Positions 1-9,997 of a DNA stretch of 39,712 bases are shown in pieces. Positions within the stretch are counted from its first letter, which is position 1, and each line of letters opens with the position of its first letter. The translations under genes and the position numbers were made by a program. Below the pieces are notes generated by a model, which worked only from the letters and a program-made list of their open reading frames with translations, was not told the DNA's origin and made no database searches. Source of the stretch: Deferrisomatales bacterium (lineage in GTDB: Bacteria; Desulfobacterota; Deferrisomatia; Deferrisomatales; Deferrisomataceae); contig JAJRUI010000046.1 in assembly GCA_024277875.1 (NCBI GenBank), positions 1-39,712 on the forward strand, read 5' to 3'.

Positions 1-366
1 CGGGCGTGGGACGCGGGCGAGCGGGTGTACCTGTGGACGGACTCCGAGGCTGAAGCCCGGCGCCTGGACGAGCTGTTGTGGACGTTCCGGGACGACGCGT
101 TCGTCCCCCACGTCCTGTGGCAGGGGGGGGAGGGGGTGGACGACCCGGTCGCGGTGGGCTGGCGGGCCGGGAACCCCAACCGGGCCACGTGCCTGGCCCT
201 GGCCCGGCCGGCCGGGCCGGACGAGCTGGCCGGGTTTCCCCGGGCGATCGACCTGGCCCCGGTGGACGTACCCGACCGGGTGGGCCCTGCGCGAGAGCGG
301 TTCAAGGCGTTCCGGGACGCCGGCCTTTCGGTGTTCTTCCACCGGGCGCCGGCCCCTGGCGCGTAG
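1..366 (+). CDS. holC: DNA polymerase III chi subunit, 5'-truncated by window edge
   Basis: This is the C-terminal part of the chi subunit of the DNA polymerase III clamp-loader complex, which links the clamp loader to single-strand-binding protein. The frame is open from base 1 and stops with TAG at 364-366, so the true start lies upstream of the window. Family features seen are the Rossmann-like stretch VYLWTDSEAEARRLDELLW, the FVPH motif that follows it, and the C-terminal block RERFKAFRDAGLSVFFH, which matches the RERYKAYR region of E. coli HolC. About 121 residues are visible, compared with 147 in E. coli. An internal GTG at base 25 could be mistaken for a start, but homology continues upstream of it. 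Confidence 0.85.
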   Translation, partial: RAWDAGERVYLWTDSEAEARRLDELLWTFRDDAFVPHVLWQGGEGVDDPVAVGWRAGNPNRATCLALARPAGPDELAGFPRAIDLAPVDVPDRVGPARERFKAFRDAGLSVFFHRAPAPGA

Positions 367-452
367 GCCCCCGGGATTTCCCCGCTCTTTTCCTGGACTT
401 TTGGTGCGGTCGAACTTACGTTCAGCTCCCGTCCTGAACAGGAGGTGCGACC

Positions 453-2932
<2,480 letters not shown>

Positions 2933-2936
<4 letters not shown>

Positions 2937-3712
2937 CCGCGGGCCCGGTGCTCACGGCGGAGTTCCGGTTCTACGGGGATCTGGGCGACTTCCTGCCGGC
3001 CTCAGACCGCCAGCGGCCACGCCGGTACCGTTTCCGGGGAAGCCCGTCGGTCAAGGACGCGATCGAGGCCCAGCACGTGCCCCACACCGAGGTGGAGGTG
3101 GTCGTGGCCAACGGCGTTCCAGTCGGGTTCGGGTACCACCTGGGCCACGGGGACCGGGTGGCCGTTTACCCGCCGTTCCGCCGGCTCGACCTGCCGCCGG
3201 ACGCCTGCGTGCGCCCCCGTCCGCTAGACCCCCCCGCGTTCCTCCTGGACGTTCACCTGGGCAAGCTGGCCCGATTGCTGCGGTTGTTGGGGCTGGACGC
3301 GGCGTACGACCCGGCCCTGGACGACCCGGCCATCGCCCGCACGGCCGAGGCCGAGGGCCGGGTCGTGCTGACCCGGGACCGCCGGCTCCTCCACCGCAAG
3401 CGGGTCGTCCACGGCTACTGCGTGCGCAGCGACGACCCCGAGACCCAGGCCGGGGAGGTCCTCGATCGGTACGGCCTGCGCGGCCGCCTGCGGCCGTTCT
3501 CCCGGTGCCTCGCGTGCAACGGCATGCTCCGGGACGTTCCCAAGACTGAGGTCGTCCACTGCCTCGAGCCCAAGACCCGGCGGTACTACCACCAGTTCCG
3601 GCGGTGTGATCGGTGCGGGCGGGTGTTCTGGCGGGGCTCCCACGCGCCCCGCCTGGATGCTCTGGTGGGCCGGGTCGCCGGACCGGCTGGAAAGGCGAAC
3701 CGGGGGGGCTGA
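2933..3712 (+). CDS. Mut7-C RNase domain protein with N-terminal ubiquitin-like domain
   Basis: A 259-residue protein with an N-terminal beta-grasp (Mut7-C ubiquitin/ThiS-like) domain at about residues 4-90, followed by a Mut7-C PIN-like RNase domain (about 98-245). The RNase part opens with FLLDVHLGKLARLLRLLG and carries the acidic position in VVLTRDRRLL. It ends in a zinc ribbon with CxxC pairs near residues 191-194 (CLAC) and 225-228 (CDRC). The family is predicted to act on RNA, but no specific substrate is known. The start GTG at 2933 overlaps the TGA of the ATPase gene by four bases. A strong inverted repeat follows at 3746-3783 and probably ends the transcript. Confidence 0.85.
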
Positions 3713-3745
3713 CCGGCGAAGCCCGCAGCGCGTCCCCGGGAAGAA

Positions 3746-3783
3746 GGACGAGGACCCAGCCTCCGGCGCCTGGGTCCTCGTCC
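3746..3783. terminator. Perfect 14-bp hairpin, probable bidirectional terminator
   Basis: The arms GGACGAGGACCCAG (3746-3759) and CTGGGTCCTCGTCC (3770-3783) are perfectly complementary around a 10-nt loop. The hairpin lies between the convergent Mut7-C gene (+) and tRNA-Leu (minus). On the minus strand it is followed by TTCTTCCC, a weak pyrimidine tract; on the plus strand there is no T run. It is most likely the terminator of the tRNA transcript and possibly of both. Confidence 0.65.
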
Positions 3784-3793
3784 GGGGTGTGGT

Positions 3794-3880
3794 TGGTGCC
3801 CGGGGCGGGGCTCGAACCCGCACGGACCGAGGTCCTCGGGATTTTAAGTCCCGTGTGTCTGCCAGTTCCACCACCCGGGC
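3794..3880 (-). tRNA. tRNA-Leu(TAA)
   Basis: Read on the minus strand, the 5' end is GCCCGGGTGGTGGAACTGG. The anticodon arm is CGGGA-CTTAAAA-TCCCG, giving anticodon TAA. A variable arm typical of class II tRNA follows, then the T arm GGTTCGAGCC, the acceptor strand CCCGGGC, discriminator A and an encoded CCA (3794-3796). The seven-base acceptor stem pairs perfectly. Length is 87 nt with CCA. Confidence 0.95.
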
Positions 3881-3900
3881 GGTTTCGGACCGGTGGAGCG

Positions 3901-3929
3901 GTTGTGCCCGTTGCCGCCGGCCGTGTCAA
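3901..3929 (-). promoter_or_regulatory. Probable sigma-70 promoter of tRNA-Leu
   Basis: On the minus strand a perfect -35 box TTGACA (3929-3924) is followed after 17 bases by CACAAC (3906-3901), a weak -10 sharing three of six bases with consensus. Transcription would start about 10-15 bases upstream of the tRNA 5' end at 3880. It lies within the plus-strand promoter of the DUF166 gene, so the two are divergent and overlapping. Confidence 0.45.
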
Positions 3930-3940
3930 CCCCCTATGAT
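3911..3940 (+). promoter_or_regulatory. Probable sigma-70 promoter of the DUF166 gene
   Basis: TTGCCG (3911-3916), an 18-base spacer and TATGAT (3935-3940) stand about 40 bases ahead of the ATG at 3982. The -10 box is good for a genome this GC-rich and the -35 box is moderate. Confidence 0.5.
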
Positions 3941-3981
3941 GGGCGGCCGGACCGCAGTGCTCACGGCGCGAGGGGAAGCAG

Positions 3982-4602
3982 ATGCAGAGGATCCTGGTGT
4001 TCCAGAGGGACGGCCTGGGGGCCGAGAAGGTGCGGGCGGTGCGCGAGCTGCGGCCCGACCTGGACCTGGCGGTGTTCGACGTGGACGGCCCGCTGCCGCC
4101 GATCGTGGACGAGCCCCACGAACGGTTCCCGGCGGACCTGGACGCACTCCTGGCCGGCGCCGACTTGGTGCTCGACCACCTGTACCACCCCGACTTGACC
4201 GGCTACCTGCTGGACCGGTGCGAGGCGGCCGGGGTGCCGGTGGTGGCGTCGGGCCGCAAGCTGCCCCGGGGCCACGTGCCCACGACCTGCTGCACCCTGG
4301 GGCGGATCGGCGAGCTGGGCGCGTACGCCGAGACGTTCGGAGCCCCCGAGTTCCGGGTGACGGTGGCGGACGGCCGGGTCGCCGGGGTGGAGGTGGTGCG
4401 GGGCGCGCCGTGCGGCGCCACCTGGCGGGCGGCCGAGCGGGTGGTGGGCCTGCCGGTGGCCGACGCAGTCCCCCGGATCGGCCTGGAGACCCAGTTCTTC
4501 TGCTTTGCCAAGGCCAACCCCAACGTGTTCCTCACGAACCCCCTGCACGTGGCCGGCGAGGTGCACGCGGCCGCGTTCCAGAAGGCGGTCAGAAAGGGCT
4601 GA
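3982..4602 (+). CDS. DUF166 family protein
   Basis: A 206-residue soluble protein of the DUF166 family, best known from methanogenic archaea and sporadic in anaerobic bacteria. Its function is unknown; old 'thymidylate synthase' labels for this family lack support. Diagnostic blocks seen are DLVLDHLYHPDLTGYLLDRC (about residues 58-77), a cysteine pair in TTCCTLG (about 98), and the signature VVRGAPCGATWRAAERVVG (about 138-156). It ends in FCFAKANPNVFLTNPLHVAG. Conserved cysteines suggest metal or Fe-S binding, which is my inference. The start is ATG at 3982 with GAGGGGAAG just upstream. It appears monocistronic, with a promoter at 3911-3940 and a GC-rich hairpin after the stop. Confidence 0.75.
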   Translation: MQRILVFQRDGLGAEKVRAVRELRPDLDLAVFDVDGPLPPIVDEPHERFPADLDALLAGADLVLDHLYHPDLTGYLLDRCEAAGVPVVASGRKLPRGHVPTTCCTLGRIGELGAYAETFGAPEFRVTVADGRVAGVEVVRGAPCGATWRAAERVVGLPVADAVPRIGLETQFFCFAKANPNVFLTNPLHVAGEVHAAAFQKAVRKG

Positions 4603-4615
4603 CCCGGACGCTCCG

Positions 4616-4647
4616 GGGAGGCCGGGGGAAAAGCCCCCCGGCCTCCC
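4616..4647 (+). terminator. GC-rich hairpin after the DUF166 gene
   Basis: GGGAGGCCGGGGG (4616-4628) pairs with CCCCCGGCCTCCC (4635-4647) around a short A-rich loop, 13 bases after the stop codon. There is no T tract after it, so it is either a terminator that does not need one or an mRNA 3'-end stabiliser. Confidence 0.55.
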
Positions 4648-4660
4648 GGTCGGCGCCGGC

Positions 4661-4896
4661 CTAGCAGGTTGCGGAAAAAGCAACCTGCTAGGCGCCCCAC
4701 GGAAGGGGCGCCAAATCACTCGGCTTGAAAAACCGAGTGATTTGAAAGGCCTCGACGATTCCGCAGGAAAGCGGAATCGGACATTTCGTAGAAACGCCCA
4801 ACGGGCGAGCCCCATGGATGGGGCGAGTCACGGGGCCGCCCCCGAGAGGCCGTCGCGGAAAAACCCACGGATGGGGTTTTTCCGCATCCTGTCTAG
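4661..4896. repeat. Palindromic intergenic repeat, copy 1 (236 bp, full length)
   Basis: The ends are near-perfect inverted repeats: CTAGCAGGTTGCGGAAAAA on the left, and CTAGACAGGATGCGGAAAAA when the right end is read on the other strand. Inside are nested hairpins: GCAGGTTGC/GCAACCTGC near the left end, CAAATCACTCGG/CCGAGTGATTTG at 4712-4744, a GATTCCGC/GCGGAATC hairpin, and a terminator-like AAAAACCC/GGGTTTTT hairpin at the right end. Related copies lie at 28512-28669 and 35699-35763. The right-end CTAG supplies the TAG stop of the CBS gene on the minus strand. It looks like a MITE or REP-type element; no transposase is encoded within it. Confidence 0.8.
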
Positions 4897-5534
4897 CGCT
4901 CGCGTTCCTCGGCCTCGAGCCCCTTGTCCTTCATGCACCCCACCAGTTTCGACGCGTCCTCGGCGTCGATGTGGAGCAACAGGTCCCGCTCCTCGCCCCG
5001 GCGGCTCGGCAGGTAGGCCGCGTTGAGCACCTGGTGGCCGCACTCGGCCACGCACTCCAGGGCCTTCATCATCAGCTCCGGGGTCGAGCAGTGGCTCACC
5101 TTCACCCGGGACCCGGCCTCTCCGATCCCGAGCAGGGGGTTCAAGACGAGGTAGAAGAAGTCGTTGGTGGTCAGGATGCCCACCACCTCGCCATCCTCGA
5201 CGACCGGCAGGCACCCCACCCGTTTCTCCTGGGCGAGCCGCACCGCGTTCTCCACCGTGGTGTCCGGGGCCACGGTCACCACGTCCCGCTGCATGATCTC
5301 GGCCACGGTCAGCTTGGCGAACAGGTAGTGGATCTCGTGCAGGCTGAGGCTCGTGGCCATGGACGGGGACGCCCGCAGGACCCGGTCCTTGGTCACGATC
5401 CCCTGGATCCGTCCGTCGGCCACCACCGGGAGCCGCTCGATCTTGCGCTCCTTCATCATCTTGGCGGCTTCCAGCACCGGGGTGTCCGGGGTCACGGTGA
5501 TCACGGGGCTGGTCATGATGTGCCGTACGCGCAT
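4893..5534 (-). CDS. CBS-pair and ACT domain protein (AcuB-like)
   Basis: A 213-residue cytoplasmic regulatory protein. It has two CBS motifs (about 1-60, opening with MRVRHIMTSPVITV, and 75-135, around TVAEIMQRDVVTVAPDTTVE) followed by a C-terminal ACT-like domain (about 145-205). This order is that of AcuB-type proteins. CBS pairs normally bind adenine nucleotides and ACT domains bind small ligands; the target here is unknown. I chose ATG at 5534 because GGAGGAGAAC precedes it and the CBS fold begins at once; the frame stays open upstream without homology. The stop codon TAG lies within the terminal inverted repeat of the palindromic element at 4661-4896. It follows the HEAT-repeat gene by 61 bases. 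Confidence 0.8.
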   Translation of the reverse strand: MRVRHIMTSPVITVTPDTPVLEAAKMMKERKIERLPVVADGRIQGIVTKDRVLRASPSMATSLSLHEIHYLFAKLTVAEIMQRDVVTVAPDTTVENAVRLAQEKRVGCLPVVEDGEVVGILTTNDFFYLVLNPLLGIGEAGSRVKVSHCSTPELMMKALECVAECGHQVLNAAYLPSRRGEERDLLLHIDAEDASKLVGCMKDKGLEAEERER

Positions 5535-5570
5535 GTTCTCCTCCTCGGGATGGATAGGGCCGGATCCTCC

Positions 5571-5584
5571 CGCGCAGCTGCGCG
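5571..5584. promoter_or_regulatory. 14-bp perfect palindrome upstream of the CBS gene
   Basis: CGCGCAGCTGCGCG is fully self-complementary and lies in the 61-base gap between the HEAT-repeat gene and the CBS gene (both minus strand). It could be an operator or a short stem that weakens read-through. No T run follows it. Confidence 0.35.
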
Positions 5585-5595
5585 AGCCCGGCAGT

Positions 5596-6930
5596 TCAAC
5601 GCCTCGCTTCGATCGCTTCCATGGCAGCGGTGGCATACCGGCGGAACTTGCGCTGCCGGGCCAGGGGTGCCAGCGCCGGCAACGCCCTTTCCGTGCCGAT
5701 GCGCTCCAGGGTCTCCATGGCCAGGCGCACGTTCACCCCTTTGGGGTCGGAGAGCGCCCGGATGAACGCGGCTTCGTGTTCGGGCCCACCATACCGGGCC
5801 AGGTTGCGAAGGGCAAAGTGGCGGACCACCGGGTTGGGGTGGTTGGCCAGGGGCGCCACCTGGTCCAGGAACGGCGCTCCGCCCCTGTCCAAGAGCACCT
5901 GGAGGGCCACCCCGACCAGGTTCGGGTCTGGATCGGCCAGCAGGCCGGCGGTCCGGGCCACCTGGGGCTCGGACAGCTCGCCCCGCCGGTCGTAGACGGC
6001 GGACACCGCGCGCACGCGCACGGCTGCGGGAAGCGCCGGGTCCGACGCCGCGTCCACGAGGAGGTCGGCCGGAGCGTCGCCGGGCAGGGCTGCGACCGCG
6101 TCCAGCACGCGCCCGCGCTCCGGGCCTGGAACGGTCGGGTCCCGGAACAGGGCGGCCAGGGCCGGAAACGCTCCCGGGCCGCACGCGGACAGTTCCCGGA
6201 GGGCGGCGTGGCCGTGGTCGCCGGACCGGATCGCGTCCGCCAGTACCCCGGTGGCCGCCGGGTCGCCCTCCCGGGCCAGGAGGGCGGCGGCCCGCAAGCG
6301 CACGCGCCACGCGTCCGCGGTGAGGGCGGCGGACAGGACCTCCGGGGCATCGGCCGCGCCCACCGCCACCAGGGCGGATAGCCCCTCGGCCTTCACCCGG
6401 TCGTCCGGGTCGTCCAGGGCGGCGCGCACGGCCGGGGTGTCTTTTCCCCGGCGGCCCAGGGCGCGCACCGCAGCGGCCCGAACCCGGGGGTCCGGGTCCC
6501 GGGCCGCTACGGCCAGGGCTGCAGCCGCTTCGGAGCCGGGTATGCTGCCCAGGGCCAGGGCGGCCCGCTTGCGTACCCAGTAGTCCGGATCGCGCAGCAT
6601 CCCGGCCAGATGCGCCGCCGCCTCGGGCCGGGCCGTGCGGCCCAGGGCGTCGGCGCACGCGGCCTTGACCCCGTACGCGTCTTCCTCCTCGGCGCGGTAC
6701 ATCCGGCCGAGCCGCTCCACCGCCAGGGGACACGGGTAGCTCCCCAGGTCCTCGGCCGCCTTGCGCCGGGCGTTGCCGTCGGCGCTCTGCGCGGCCCGGA
6801 GCACGTCGTCGGGCGGTTGCACCGGATCGGCACCCCGGCCCGGTCCGGCCGCCAGGGTGGCGAGCGCCATCAGCGCTGCGGCGGCTGCACGGCGGCACCG
6901 GGACCGCCGGCCGGGGAAACGGCCGGTCAC
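5596..6930 (-). CDS. Secreted HEAT-repeat protein
   Basis: A 444-residue protein with an N-terminal signal peptide (Arg-rich start, then AAAAALMALATLAAGPGRGA) and, through the rest, HEAT/PBS-lyase-like helical repeats. Repeat units are recognisable by recurring patterns such as AACADALGRTARPEAAAHLA, RKRAALALGSIPGSEAAAAL and RAAAVRALGRRG. No catalytic motif and no CxxCH are present. HEAT solenoids usually bind proteins, so it may be a scaffold for the cytochromes in the periplasm; that is inference from position. The start is GTG at 6930, overlapping the TGA of the 30-heme gene as GTGA, which ties the two translationally. The open frame reaches further upstream (to 7149), but that stretch only shadows the cytochrome gene. 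It is the last gene of the overlapped cytochrome series. Confidence 0.75.
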   Translation of the reverse strand: MTGRFPGRRSRCRRAAAAALMALATLAAGPGRGADPVQPPDDVLRAAQSADGNARRKAAEDLGSYPCPLAVERLGRMYRAEEEDAYGVKAACADALGRTARPEAAAHLAGMLRDPDYWVRKRAALALGSIPGSEAAAALAVAARDPDPRVRAAAVRALGRRGKDTPAVRAALDDPDDRVKAEGLSALVAVGAADAPEVLSAALTADAWRVRLRAAALLAREGDPAATGVLADAIRSGDHGHAALRELSACGPGAFPALAALFRDPTVPGPERGRVLDAVAALPGDAPADLLVDAASDPALPAAVRVRAVSAVYDRRGELSEPQVARTAGLLADPDPNLVGVALQVLLDRGGAPFLDQVAPLANHPNPVVRHFALRNLARYGGPEHEAAFIRALSDPKGVNVRLAMETLERIGTERALPALAPLARQRKFRRYATAAMEAIEARR

Positions 6931-9794
6931 TGGAACTGAGCGCCCACGTCGGACCATACGCGATGGTACTCCTGGTAGCGCCGGACGGCGTCGTCCGGGT
7001 GGCACGTCGCACACACGCTGGCCCCGGCGTCTCCGGTGGTCTTCAGGCGGAGGAACCGGGTCGGCACGTTGGGCCCCACCGTCCCGAAACCCGGTTTCAG
7101 GAACGGCCCCAGGGGGCTCCACTGGTGGGGATCGTGACAGCTGACACACTGGAGGTTGCCGTCGGTCCCCGCGGTGCCGTCCCGGTGGTACAGCCGGATC
7201 ACCGGGGGCGTCCCCCGCCTCAGGGCCAACTCATCGGTCAGCAGCAGCGGACGCTGAAGGTAAATGGTTCCCCGGGGGGTGCGCAAGGGGTCGGCGTCCT
7301 TCATGTGGTACTGGAGGAGGGGGCGTCCCCGGTGCTGCCCGTCGTGGCACGACCGGCACAGGCGGTTGGGCACGTACGGGCCAGGAGCCGGCTCCAGGCC
7401 CCACAGGCCGTACGGCAGGGTGGCCCCGTGGGCCACGTGGCACGGGCTGCACGGCCCCAGGTCTCCCGGCTCGGCCCCGCGCAGGTCGTGGGGCGTTCCG
7501 GCCACGGCACCGGCGCCGGTGTGACACGCGGTGCACAGGGCCCCGTCTTCCGGGGCCCGGCGCAGGAACGCGGGCAGAAGCTCGCCGTCCGCGCCCCAGG
7601 TGCCGTGGACGTCGTGACACGTGGCGCACGCGACCACCCGGCCGTACGGGCCGCCCAGGGGATCGAACAGGGGAAGACCGTCGGACCGCATCGTCTCCGG
7701 CACGGAGCGGTTCACCGGGTGGTCGGCCGGTCCGCCCCGCTCCTCGTGGCAGCCGGTGCACTTGCGGTCGTTCCAGGTTCCGGTGGCGTCCTTCCAGACC
7801 AGGCTCCCCGGACGGGGGCCCTCCCCGTCAGCGTGCATCGGGTGACACCGGGTGCACACCGGCGCCTCCCGTTGCTGCTGCCGGGGGTCGTGCTCCGAGC
7901 CGAGCAGGGACGCCTTGTCGCCGTGACAGGTCAGGCACAGCCGCGGCGGATCCCGGGGTTCCAGCCGGAAACCGCCGGGTTGGTGCACGTCGTGGCACGT
8001 GGGACACGCCATGAACCCGTACGGGTTGCGCGACCCGAACCGGTCGAACAGGGGGAGCCGGTCGTCCAGGCCCTTCCAGGGCGGGGGGCCGCCCGCGGTG
8101 TGGGCGGGAAGGCTTTGCCGGCCGTTGCCGTGGCACTGCGCGCACCGCGCCGAGGCCGGGTCGTCCCCGTCCGGCGGGGGGGCGCCCGGGTGGGGGGGGT
8201 GGCACCCCGTGCACGGGTCTTCCCCCTCCCGGGGCCGGTGGGTGGACCCGAGCACGGCTTCCTTTTCCGGGTGGCACCCGAGGCACAACGCGCCCGGGGA
8301 GGACGCCCGCAGGGCCGGGCCTTGCCGGCCCCGGGGCGGGTGGGGATCGTGGCAGGTGGGGCAGCCCACCGCACCCCAGGGTGAGGGCGCACCGTCCCGG
8401 CCGAACCCGGGAAGCCCTGCCTCCGGGGGGACCTGCGCGGCCGAATGGCCCGGCGCGAGCCCGGCGTGGCAGCCCCCACACCGGTCGGCAGCTGGCGTGC
8501 GGCCGTGGACCTTGTGGCACGCGGCGCACCCCGGTTTGCCGCCGTGGCCCTCGCCCCCGGTCCGGTCGGGGTGGCACCGGCTGCACCCTGCCGGCACGGT
8601 CGTATCGGCCCGGTGGGCCCGGTGGCAGGTGGCACAGGTGATGGGCGGCTGTCCAGCCGCGCGCACGCCCACCGGGTGGACCCCTGGCCGGGGGCCGTCC
8701 GGGCCGAACGGGTTCTGGTCGGGGTGGCAGTACAGGCACAGCACCCCGTCGGGCATGCCGAGCAAGGGGGGATTCCGGGCGCCGTGGACCCGGTGGCATG
8801 CCGTGCAGTCCGCGGCGCCGCCGGCGCCGAGGTGGATGCCCCGGGTCGCCAGGAGGTCGGCCGGGGCGTCCGGTGCCCGGAGCCCCGGCCCGTGGGGCGC
8901 ACCCGCGTCCGGGTGGCAAGGGGCGCACAGCAGGCCGTCGATCGCCGGCAGCCGGAGCAGCCCCCGGGCGTCCCCCTCGGGTTTGACCGGGTGGTGGACG
9001 CTGTGGCAGTCGTTGCACAGGGGGCTCGCCGCGGGGTGTTCCGTGCCATTCGGGGGTTGCGGGTGGCACGACCGGCACGGCCCGCGAGGGAGCGCCATCA
9101 GCGGGGTGTCGGTGTGGGGCTGGTGGCACGCGGCGCACGGCAGGCCGTCTCCGGCAGGCCTGCCTTTGACCTCGAGGGCGCCGTGACACAGCCGGCACAG
9201 GTCGTCCCGGTCCGGGCCGTACGGGGCCAGGAGCAGGGCCGCTCCCGCTCCACCGTGGGCCCGGTGGCAGGTGGCGCACACCACCGTGCTCCCGGCGCCG
9301 GTGCGCCCGCCGCGGTCGCGCACCGAGCGCGCTGCCCGCTCCGAAAGGGTGCGGCCCAGGTGGCCGTCCCGGGGGGCGTCAGCGTGGCACGAGCGGCACG
9401 GTTCGTCCCCGTCCGGGGCTTTGCGCAGCCACGCCACGGGCGGGCCGTCCGGGCCGTGGGGGGAGTGGCACGAGCCGCACTCCAGCCGGTTTCCGGGATA
9501 CCGGCGAAACGGGTCGGGAACCGGCCGGTCCACCCGGATCCCGGACGGGTGCTGGGCCCCCCGGTACAGGACGCCCCGGTCGTCCACCGCAGTGCCGTTG
9601 TGGCACGACAGGCACACGAACGCCTGGGCCGACTCGCTGCCCAGGAGCACCGCCGGATCCCGGCTGAGCAGCTCGAACACGGCCTTGTCCCGGGACGGGT
9701 GGCACAGGACGCACGGCAGGTCGCCGACCGTCCCGCCCGCGGCCGGTGCCGGACCCGCGGCCACCAGGAGCAGCACGACCCACAGCAGGGTCAT
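6927..9794 (-). CDS. 30-heme c-type cytochrome
   Basis: A 955-residue protein with a signal peptide (MTLLWVVLLLVAAGPAPAA) and 30 CxxCH heme-binding motifs, about one per 31 residues. Many motifs come in doublets, in which CATCHxxH- or CPTCHDPH-type sites alternate with CxxCHP sites; the His two or three positions later may be an axial ligand. Sub-blocks such as CPTCHDVH and CATCHDVH recur along the chain, suggesting growth by duplication of two-heme modules. The export signal and heme motifs place it in the periplasm or at the outer surface. No lipobox or membrane anchor is visible. The start is ATG at 9794, overlapping the stop of the upstream 68-residue gene (ATGA). Its electron partner and terminal acceptor are not determinable from sequence. 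Confidence 0.9.
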   Translation of the reverse strand: MTLLWVVLLLVAAGPAPAAGGTVGDLPCVLCHPSRDKAVFELLSRDPAVLLGSESAQAFVCLSCHNGTAVDDRGVLYRGAQHPSGIRVDRPVPDPFRRYPGNRLECGSCHSPHGPDGPPVAWLRKAPDGDEPCRSCHADAPRDGHLGRTLSERAARSVRDRGGRTGAGSTVVCATCHRAHGGAGAALLLAPYGPDRDDLCRLCHGALEVKGRPAGDGLPCAACHQPHTDTPLMALPRGPCRSCHPQPPNGTEHPAASPLCNDCHSVHHPVKPEGDARGLLRLPAIDGLLCAPCHPDAGAPHGPGLRAPDAPADLLATRGIHLGAGGAADCTACHRVHGARNPPLLGMPDGVLCLYCHPDQNPFGPDGPRPGVHPVGVRAAGQPPITCATCHRAHRADTTVPAGCSRCHPDRTGGEGHGGKPGCAACHKVHGRTPAADRCGGCHAGLAPGHSAAQVPPEAGLPGFGRDGAPSPWGAVGCPTCHDPHPPRGRQGPALRASSPGALCLGCHPEKEAVLGSTHRPREGEDPCTGCHPPHPGAPPPDGDDPASARCAQCHGNGRQSLPAHTAGGPPPWKGLDDRLPLFDRFGSRNPYGFMACPTCHDVHQPGGFRLEPRDPPRLCLTCHGDKASLLGSEHDPRQQQREAPVCTRCHPMHADGEGPRPGSLVWKDATGTWNDRKCTGCHEERGGPADHPVNRSVPETMRSDGLPLFDPLGGPYGRVVACATCHDVHGTWGADGELLPAFLRRAPEDGALCTACHTGAGAVAGTPHDLRGAEPGDLGPCSPCHVAHGATLPYGLWGLEPAPGPYVPNRLCRSCHDGQHRGRPLLQYHMKDADPLRTPRGTIYLQRPLLLTDELALRRGTPPVIRLYHRDGTAGTDGNLQCVSCHDPHQWSPLGPFLKPGFGTVGPNVPTRFLRLKTTGDAGASVCATCHPDDAVRRYQEYHRVWSDVGAQFQ

Positions 9795-9997
9795 CGGGGG
9801 TCTGCCAGCTCCCGTTTGAACATCAGGAACGCGCCCCGCACCTCCCCCTGGGGCGTGGTGTACGGGATCGACCCCACCAGTTCCCAACCCTCCTGTCCGG
9901 CCTTCTGCGCCCGGGTCAGGTCGAGCCCCTCCCGGGGCAGCCCCCCGAACGGTTCCGGGTTGGGCACGAAGATCTGTCCGTACTCCCAGCGCTTCAT
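9791..9997 (-). CDS. Small DUF4177-like protein
   Basis: A 68-residue protein beginning MKRWEYGQIFVPNP, with the core block AQKAGQEGWELVGSIPYT and a final FLMFKRE strand. The pattern W-E-Y ... L-x-x-x-G-x-x-G-W-E-L-V ... F-x-x-K-R resembles the DUF4177/DUF1737 group of small beta-rich proteins of unknown function. There is no signal peptide and no cysteine, so it should be cytoplasmic although its neighbours are exported. ATG at 9997 overlaps the stop of the NHL gene, and its own stop overlaps the start of the 30-heme gene, so it is tightly coupled in the operon. Its role is unknown. Confidence 0.65.
   Translation of the reverse strand: MKRWEYGQIFVPNPEPFGGLPREGLDLTRAQKAGQEGWELVGSIPYTTPQGEVRGAFLMFKRELADPR

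Noticed and set aside
5535-5636. A longer CBS protein starting at 5636
   Set aside because: The extra 34 residues have no CBS homology, and a strong GGAGGAGAAC site marks ATG 5534.
6927-9794. CRISPR-like or tandem DNA repeats within the cytochrome gene
   Set aside because: The repetition comes from CxxCH codons (TGGCACGNNNGGCA-type on the plus strand) at irregular spacing with variable flanks, so it is protein-level repetition.
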